Positions 6,015-10,130 of a DNA stretch of 10,130 nucleotides are shown here, piece after piece. The first letter of the stretch is position 1, and each line of letters opens with the position of its first letter. The notes under the pieces are model-generated. The model was not told where the DNA came from, made no database searches, and worked only from the letters and a program-made list of their open reading frames with translations. The position numbers were made by a program, and so were the translations under genes. The DNA comes from Chitinophagales bacterium (lineage in GTDB: Bacteria > Bacteroidota > Bacteroidia > Chitinophagales > UBA2359), in contig JAHDIA010000175.1 of the NCBI GenBank assembly GCA_020631035.1, positions 1 through 10,130 of the forward strand, in the 5' to 3' direction.

Positions 6015-8480
6015 ATGTTCCGTTTATATATTCTTTTATTGTTTGCCATCCTTGGCTTTCCTGCTTTGCTGATGGCGCAAAACTGTGGAGAAGATGAAGT
6101 TGAGATAGTCATAGCCATTATGACTGATGCATATGCCTATGAAACAGGATGGAGTTTAAGTACTTTGGAAGATTCCTTGCTTGCCTCCGTTCATTTCGAC
6201 AATAGCTATCCAAACAATACACTCATTTCAGATACTGTTTGTGCCCCAGCCAATACCTGCTTATTCTTTACCATTACCGACGATTATGAGGATGGATTGG
6301 GTTCTACAGGCTACTATTCAGTTTATTACAATGGAGGCTTGGTAGTCAACGATTTGTTTTTTGGGGCAGAGCAAACCAATGCCATTGCCTGTTTGCCAGG
6401 AATAGTCTGTGACAATGCAATAAATGTGTTTTCTTTAGGCAGTACTGAAATTTACAAACCCGATTTGTGGTATTCGTTTATACCAGATTCAACAGGGCAA
6501 TACATTATCAGTACTTGTAATACCGAAACAGACTGTGAGACAGCCATTTGGGTGTACAGTTATTGTGATGATTTGGAATATACCGACGGTCCCGAAGCCA
6601 GTCTCTATTTTTCTCACCAAGGCTGTGAAGGAAACGATCAAGCAAAAATACAGAGCAACTTTATTGAAGGAGAAGAGTACTTTATCCGAATAGGAGATAT
6701 CGAAGACGATTGTGTAGGGGATGACATCATTTGGGAAATTGCTTATGCAGGTCCGAGTATAGGATGTCTAGACACGACAGCTTGCAATTACCAGCCTTAT
6801 TTTGAAATTGCTGACAATTCGACTTGCATCTACCCAGGCAATCCAGATTGTCCAATGGGACCAGACTTAATTGTGGTACAAGAGATATTGGAAAGTTCAA
6901 TTTATGTAGAGAAAATAGAAAATGACGATGGGTGCTATATCGAAGAACAATGTCTGACAGGTTATGGAACCAGAGAAGTAATGCGTTTTACCACCCATAT
7001 CGAAAACATTGGAGACGAAGATTATTACATTGGTGTTGCACCAACCACAGCGGCACAAACCCAAGGCTCTACCCAATGGGAATGGGACCCTTGTCACTCA
7101 CATCCACACTACGAAAGTTATGCAGAATATTTGTTGTATGATGAGAACAGCAATGAATTGCCCATCGGTTTTAAAAATGGTTTTTGTGTAATGGATTTGG
7201 ATTGTTCTATTGGTGGAGGTACGCCCAAATTTGGTTGTGGCAATCAGGGCATTTCTGCTAGGTGTGGTGATATTTACGATGCCATTTTGCCTTGTCAATG
7301 GATAGACATTACCGATATAGAAGAAGGTTTTTATACCTTGATAGTAAGAGTGAATTGGGATCGAAATCCCGATCTTTATGGGAAGGAAGAAAACAATTAT
7401 GACAACAATTGGGCACAGGTTTGTATCGAACTCAAACGTGATGCTTTGGGAGATGCCTATGTCATCATTCAAGAAGAATGTGAGGTTTTTACCGACTGTT
7501 TGGGCGATGCTTATGGAAGTGCCACCTTCGATTGCAAAGGAATCTGTGCTGGACCCAATTTGCGTGGCGACATCAACGAAGATTCTCTACGCAATACCAG
7601 CGATTTAAATGAGTATCTCAATATGATTTATGATACAAGCTTTATAGCAACAGACTGTAACGATCTCAATGCAGATGGGAACATTAGTATTACCGATGCT
7701 TCTTTGTTGTTGGATTGTTTGATGCAAGAAGCCGAGCCAGTGGGTAATGACGATTTGTGTGTTTTCCCTTATGGTGTAACCAATATCAATGATACCGTTC
7801 GCTTTGAGTTAGGGGAAGTCAATACTGAATCAAAATATTTTGATCTCAATCTTCAAAACCCATATAGTGCAGTTCACGCTTTCCAATTAGAACTTACAGG
7901 TATTGTTATTGACTTGGTTGCACGCATAGACAATTATGGTGCAACAGCACTGTTGATTGACCACAACGAAAGCACCATTGTAGGCTTAATTCAAAATAAT
8001 ATGGACTTGCCCAAAAACAATGAATATACTTCTTTACTTCGAGTGTTTTACACAGAAGAATTAGATTCAATGGTTTGTCTCAGTGATGTAGAATCAGTTG
8101 TGAATGGTCAGAGAGAAGAAGTGATAACTCAATTGGGAGTAAACTGTGCCAACATATTAGAAGCAGTTGTGGACACTATGCCAGAAGATACAAGTATGGT
8201 AGATACAACAAACACAACTATCTTTGAATTGACCAATGTCAATAAGCTACAGGTATTCCCCAATCCTTTTGTAAATTTCACCAACTTGTATTATAGGAAT
8301 CCCCACAATGAAGTCTTTGAATTGTCAGTTTACAATCTCAAAGGAGAACGCATTCAACACCAAGTACATTTGAGGGGTGAATACCATAAGTTTGAAAGAA
8401 GGAACCTCAATCAAGGAATGTACTTTTTTGTTTTGCAAAGTCCTAGTAGGTATTATCAAGGAAAATTTGTCGTGCAGTAA
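6015..8480 (+). CDS. Secreted lysyl oxidase-domain protein with T9SS sorting domain (second paralogue)
   Basis: 821 residues, starting 19 bases after the first paralogue, so probably co-transcribed. The signal peptide MFRLYILLLFAILGFPALLM ends with cleavage after AQ (residue 22). The domain order repeats that of its neighbour: beta module ~23-126, second module ~132-245 (LWYSFIPDSTGQYIISTC, YFIRIGD), GCLDTTACNY (250-259), lysyl oxidase domain ~282-487, dockerin-like segment ~518-570 (DLNADGNISITDASLLL), possible cohesin-like domain ~580-712, Asp/Thr linker, T9SS type A sorting domain ~745-821 (VFPNPF, NQGMYFF, GKFVVQ). Copper ligands are His361, 363 and 365 (WEWDPCHSHPHY); LTQ residues are Lys387 (FKNGFC) and Tyr421 (CGDIY). 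Thus all key residues are present. The first Tyr of the usual CYDxY motif is Gly here (Gly418). The sequence is clearly diverged from its neighbour throughout, pointing to an old duplication and perhaps different substrates or a heteromeric pair. Likely surface-attached or released; the substrate is unknown. Confidence 0.92.
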   Translation: MFRLYILLLFAILGFPALLMAQNCGEDEVEIVIAIMTDAYAYETGWSLSTLEDSLLASVHFDNSYPNNTLISDTVCAPANTCLFFTITDDYEDGLGSTGYYSVYYNGGLVVNDLFFGAEQTNAIACLPGIVCDNAINVFSLGSTEIYKPDLWYSFIPDSTGQYIISTCNTETDCETAIWVYSYCDDLEYTDGPEASLYFSHQGCEGNDQAKIQSNFIEGEEYFIRIGDIEDDCVGDDIIWEIAYAGPSIGCLDTTACNYQPYFEIADNSTCIYPGNPDCPMGPDLIVVQEILESSIYVEKIENDDGCYIEEQCLTGYGTREVMRFTTHIENIGDEDYYIGVAPTTAAQTQGSTQWEWDPCHSHPHYESYAEYLLYDENSNELPIGFKNGFCVMDLDCSIGGGTPKFGCGNQGISARCGDIYDAILPCQWIDITDIEEGFYTLIVRVNWDRNPDLYGKEENNYDNNWAQVCIELKRDALGDAYVIIQEECEVFTDCLGDAYGSATFDCKGICAGPNLRGDINEDSLRNTSDLNEYLNMIYDTSFIATDCNDLNADGNISITDASLLLDCLMQEAEPVGNDDLCVFPYGVTNINDTVRFELGEVNTESKYFDLNLQNPYSAVHAFQLELTGIVIDLVARIDNYGATALLIDHNESTIVGLIQNNMDLPKNNEYTSLLRVFYTEELDSMVCLSDVESVVNGQREEVITQLGVNCANILEAVVDTMPEDTSMVDTTNTTIFELTNVNKLQVFPNPFVNFTNLYYRNPHNEVFELSVYNLKGERIQHQVHLRGEYHKFERRNLNQGMYFFVLQSPSRYYQGKFVVQ

Positions 8481-8486
8481 GGGAGA

Positions 8487-8528
8487 ATTGTGAGTTGTGA
8501 ATTGTAAGTTATGAGTTATGAGTTGTGT
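8487..8528. repeat. Degenerate 7-base tandem repeat, right copy (6 units)
   Basis: Six consecutive heptamers, ATTGTGA, GTTGTGA, ATTGTAA, GTTATGA, GTTATGA and GTTGTGT, start six bases after the stop codon at 8480. This is the same RTTRTRA heptamer as at 3003-3037, in the same orientation. Function unknown. Confidence 0.75.
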
Positions 8529-8650
8529 ATTTGTTGTTTGAATTTAGAATAGCTTCGCATTTTCTGTTTTATTTGTTATTGTGCATTCATATCTGTATAT
8601 TCATATTTAAAAATTAGAACGGAACAGTAGAGGCTTCGTTTGCATGTTGT

Positions 8651-8784
8651 GTCCCCGCTATCCGTTTCTACTCCTCGCTTGGGTTCAATGGGGCAAGCAA
8701 ACATTTAATTCGTAAAATTAAATGTTCAGTGGAGTGGCTGAGCCTGTCGAAGCCCCGCTGTGGGGTATCCACTACTATCAGGCG
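8651..8784 (-). repeat. Two-block dispersed intergenic element, right copy (inverted, longer interior)
   Basis: Read on the minus strand, block A (8784-8759) and block B (8676-8661) match the left element at 3278-3338 in the same order. The spacing differs: 82 bases between blocks here against 19 there. The interior holds a CCCC-GCTGT-GGGG mini-hairpin (8753-8765), the stretch CTTCGACAGGCTCAGCC on the minus strand, and an 11-bp-arm hairpin (8700-8726). The 16-base palindrome of the left copy is replaced by TAGCGGGGAC. Shared ends with different interiors suggest a modular dispersed repeat. Confidence 0.72.
8700..8726. terminator. AT-rich hairpin, possible bidirectional terminator
   Basis: Perfect inverted repeat AACATTTAATT (8700-8710), loop CGTAA, AATTAAATGTT (8716-8726), between two convergent genes. 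No T-run follows on either strand, so intrinsic termination is uncertain; it may simply be part of the dispersed element that contains it. Confidence 0.3.
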
Positions 8785-8816
8785 TATTTAAGTTTGTTTT
8801 GTCCTTCGTCGAAAAA

Positions 8817-9494
8817 TTAAAAATTAAATTTATATCCAATCCCTTTGATGGTCTTGATGTATTCATTGCCTATTTTCTCTCGAATTTTCCGGATGTGAAC
8901 ATCTATTGTCCGTTCACCTACCAATAAATCCATTCCCCAAACCTTGTTAAAAATTTCTTCCCTAGAAAAGACCTTCCCAGGTTTAGAAGATAACAAACAA
9001 AGCAATTCAAATTCTTTCTTGGCAAGCGTAACCTCTTTTTCTGCTACAGTTACCAGCATTTTCTCCATATCAATTGTCAAGTCCTTGAACTCTAGCAGTT
9101 GTGGAGCTTCGTGTATATTTCTTCTACGCAACAAAGCCTTCAAACGGCTGACCAAGACCCTAGGACGAATGGGTTTGGTAATGTAATCATCGCCGCCTAC
9201 ATCGAATCCAGCAATTTCAGAATAGTCTTCATTACGAGCAGTCAAAAAAACAATGACTACACTATTGTAGGCTTCTTTTTCACGCAATACTCGACAAACC
9301 TCAATCCCATCCATTTCAGGCATCATAATGTCCAACAAAATCAGATGGGGCTTAAACGACTCAGCCATTTCTACAGCAGACTTGCCATCACTAGCAGTCT
9401 GAACCTCAAATCCCTCTTTTTCAAGGTTGTATTTGATGAACTCAAGAATGTCTGGTTCATCATCTACTGTCAATATTTTAAGCTTTTCTGACAT
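8817..9494 (-). CDS. OmpR/PhoB-family two-component response regulator
   Basis: 225 residues, the usual length for the family. The receiver domain (about 5-122) has the acidic pair Asp11/Asp12 (VDDEPD), phospho-acceptor Asp55 in LILLDIMMPEMDG, Thr85 (FLTAR) and Lys107 (ITKPIRP), so phosphorylation should work. A winged-helix DNA-binding domain follows (about 133-225), with LAKKEFELLCLL, FSREEIFNKVWG and the recognition-helix region GERTIDVHIRKIREKIG, ending KTIKGIGYKFNF. It acts as a phosphorylation-dependent transcription regulator in the cytoplasm. No sensor histidine kinase is adjacent: the gene is divergent from hutI and convergent with the lysyl oxidase operon. The partner must lie elsewhere, and the target genes cannot be told from this window. 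The ATG at 9494 is the natural start, since the receiver domain begins five residues later. Confidence 0.95.
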   Translation of the reverse strand: MSEKLKILTVDDEPDILEFIKYNLEKEGFEVQTASDGKSAVEMAESFKPHLILLDIMMPEMDGIEVCRVLREKEAYNSVVIVFLTARNEDYSEIAGFDVGGDDYITKPIRPRVLVSRLKALLRRRNIHEAPQLLEFKDLTIDMEKMLVTVAEKEVTLAKKEFELLCLLSSKPGKVFSREEIFNKVWGMDLLVGERTIDVHIRKIREKIGNEYIKTIKGIGYKFNF

Positions 9495-9512
9495 GAGCTA
9501 TGATTGTTTCTA

Positions 9513-9520
9513 CAAAAATA
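9513..9520 (-). promoter_or_regulatory. Possible Bacteroidota -7 promoter box for the response regulator gene
   Basis: On the minus strand, TATTTTTG fits the Bacteroidota -7 consensus TAnnTTTG exactly, 18 bases before the ATG. I found no matching TTTG box about 20 bases further upstream, so this may be chance in AT-rich DNA. If real, the 5' leader would be only about a dozen bases. Confidence 0.28.
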
Positions 9521-9678
9521 GTACAAAGTCTGTGGAGTTGAGTATGGTTTGAAAAATAAGTTTCATATTATTTTTTACTGATTCTAAAATTATAAGGATG
9601 ATAATAGATGGAACTGTTTTGAAAGTCTTTACTTTGCATCAAAATTGTCAAAAAATGCTCAAAACTTTATAAAACATT

Positions 9679-10130
9679 ATGGCAGCACTTTTAATCAAAA
9701 ACATCCAACAACTCAATCAAATTGAAGAAGGAACTCCCAAAATGGCAGTTCAAGGCAAAGAAATGGGAACACTCCCAGCCATTCACAACGCTTTTTTGTT
9801 ACTAGAAGGAGACAAGATAGCTGATTTTGGTCCAATGGACAAAGCTCCCAAAGATCCCGAACAAGTCATAGATGCCACTGGTAAAATGGTTTTTCCTTCT
9901 TGGTGTGATTCTCATACACACATTGTCTACGCAGGTAGTAGAGAAGGGGAGTTCGTAGACCGCATCAAAGGATGTTCTTACGAAGAAATTGCCGAAAATG
10001 GTGGGGGAATCCTCAATTCTGCTAAACGTTTACAAGGATGCTCAGAGGACGAACTCTACCAGAGCGCACTAAGAAGATTACACGAAGTCATCGGTTTTGG
10101 TACAGGAGCCATCGAAATCAAAAGTGGCTA
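9679..10130 (+). CDS. hutI: Imidazolonepropionase (HutI), 5' part, cut by window edge
   Basis: The first 150 complete codons are in the window; the full enzyme is usually just over 400 residues. HutI (EC 3.5.2.7) hydrolyses 4-imidazolone-5-propanoate to N-formimino-L-glutamate, the third step of histidine degradation, in the cytoplasm. The N-terminal beta-sandwich segment is MAALLIKNIQQL ... AFLLLEGDKIADFGPM, followed by the metal-binding start of the amidohydrolase barrel, FPSWCDSHTHIVYAGSREGE (His79 and His81 bind metal; Arg88 sits in the expected substrate-contact region). SYEEIAENGGGILNSA and GAIEIKSG are further family hallmarks. The ATG at 9679 puts the metal motif at the usual distance from the N-terminus. 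No other hut gene is in the window; downstream genes are not visible. The gene diverges from the response regulator across 184 bases, in which no clear promoter for hutI was found. Confidence 0.93.
   Translation, partial: MAALLIKNIQQLNQIEEGTPKMAVQGKEMGTLPAIHNAFLLLEGDKIADFGPMDKAPKDPEQVIDATGKMVFPSWCDSHTHIVYAGSREGEFVDRIKGCSYEEIAENGGGILNSAKRLQGCSEDELYQSALRRLHEVIGFGTGAIEIKSG

Larger units (their letters stand above)
8481..8816. other. Convergent intergenic region with repeats (336 bp)
   Basis: Lies between the end of the second lysyl oxidase gene and the end of the response regulator gene, which point at each other. No gene is visible. It holds the 7-base tandem repeat right after the stop codon, an AT-rich stretch (8529-8630), and the inverted copy of the two-block element. 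No classical hairpin-plus-T-run terminator is evident; the hairpin at 8700-8726 is the best candidate for ending either transcript. Confidence 0.65.

Noticed and set aside
3278..8784. Composite transposon carrying the oxidase pair between inverted elements
   Set aside because: The flanking elements are inverted relative to each other, but there is no transposase, their outer ends differ and no target duplication is visible; they look like ordinary dispersed intergenic repeats.
9618..9636. hutI promoter (TTTG at 9618-9621 and TTACTTTG at 9629-9636)
   Set aside because: The second box fits TAnnTTTG at 7 of 8 positions, but the spacing to the first is only 7 bases instead of about 20, so the pair is not convincing.

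Overview
The window looks like chromosomal DNA from a Bacteroidota bacterium, most plausibly of the Saprospiria/Saprospiraceae type; this placement is an inference. The signs are an AT-rich base composition, A-rich leaders instead of clear Shine-Dalgarno sites, type IX secretion (T9SS) C-terminal sorting domains on two proteins, and a large outer-membrane protein of a Bacteroidota-type family. It holds five protein genes (two cut by the window edges) and two repeat-rich intergenic stretches. I see no RNA gene, transposase or cas gene.

Layout. Positions 1-2784 (minus) carry the first 928 codons of a large, signal-peptide-bearing, probably beta-barrel outer-membrane protein whose end lies beyond the left edge. 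Positions 2785-3412 are non-coding and packed with repeats: a GC-rich patch, a degenerate 7-base tandem repeat, three copies of a palindromic ~40-base repeat at an exact 76-base period, and a compact two-block dispersed element containing hairpins. Positions 3413-8480 (plus) hold two tandem, paralogous secreted proteins of 860 and 821 residues, 19 bases apart and probably one operon. Each has a signal peptide, two N-terminal beta-rich modules, a Cys-rich 'GCLDxxACN' motif, a lysyl-oxidase catalytic domain, a dockerin-like calcium-binding segment, a possible cohesin-like beta domain and a T9SS type A sorting domain. Positions 8481-8816 again contain the 7-base repeat and a second, inverted copy of the two-block element. 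Positions 8817-9494 (minus) encode an OmpR/PhoB-family response regulator. From 9679 (plus) runs the start of hutI, imidazolonepropionase of histidine degradation, cut by the right edge.

The most notable content is the lysyl oxidase pair. Both proteins keep the H-x-H-x-H copper site and the Lys and Tyr that form the lysine tyrosylquinone cofactor in animal lysyl oxidases. They therefore look like catalytically competent copper amine oxidases, exported by T9SS and displayed on or released from the cell surface. A role in oxidising lysines of extracellular or surface proteins, for example to cross-link a sheath or matrix, is an inference. The response regulator and hutI have no evident functional link to this pair.
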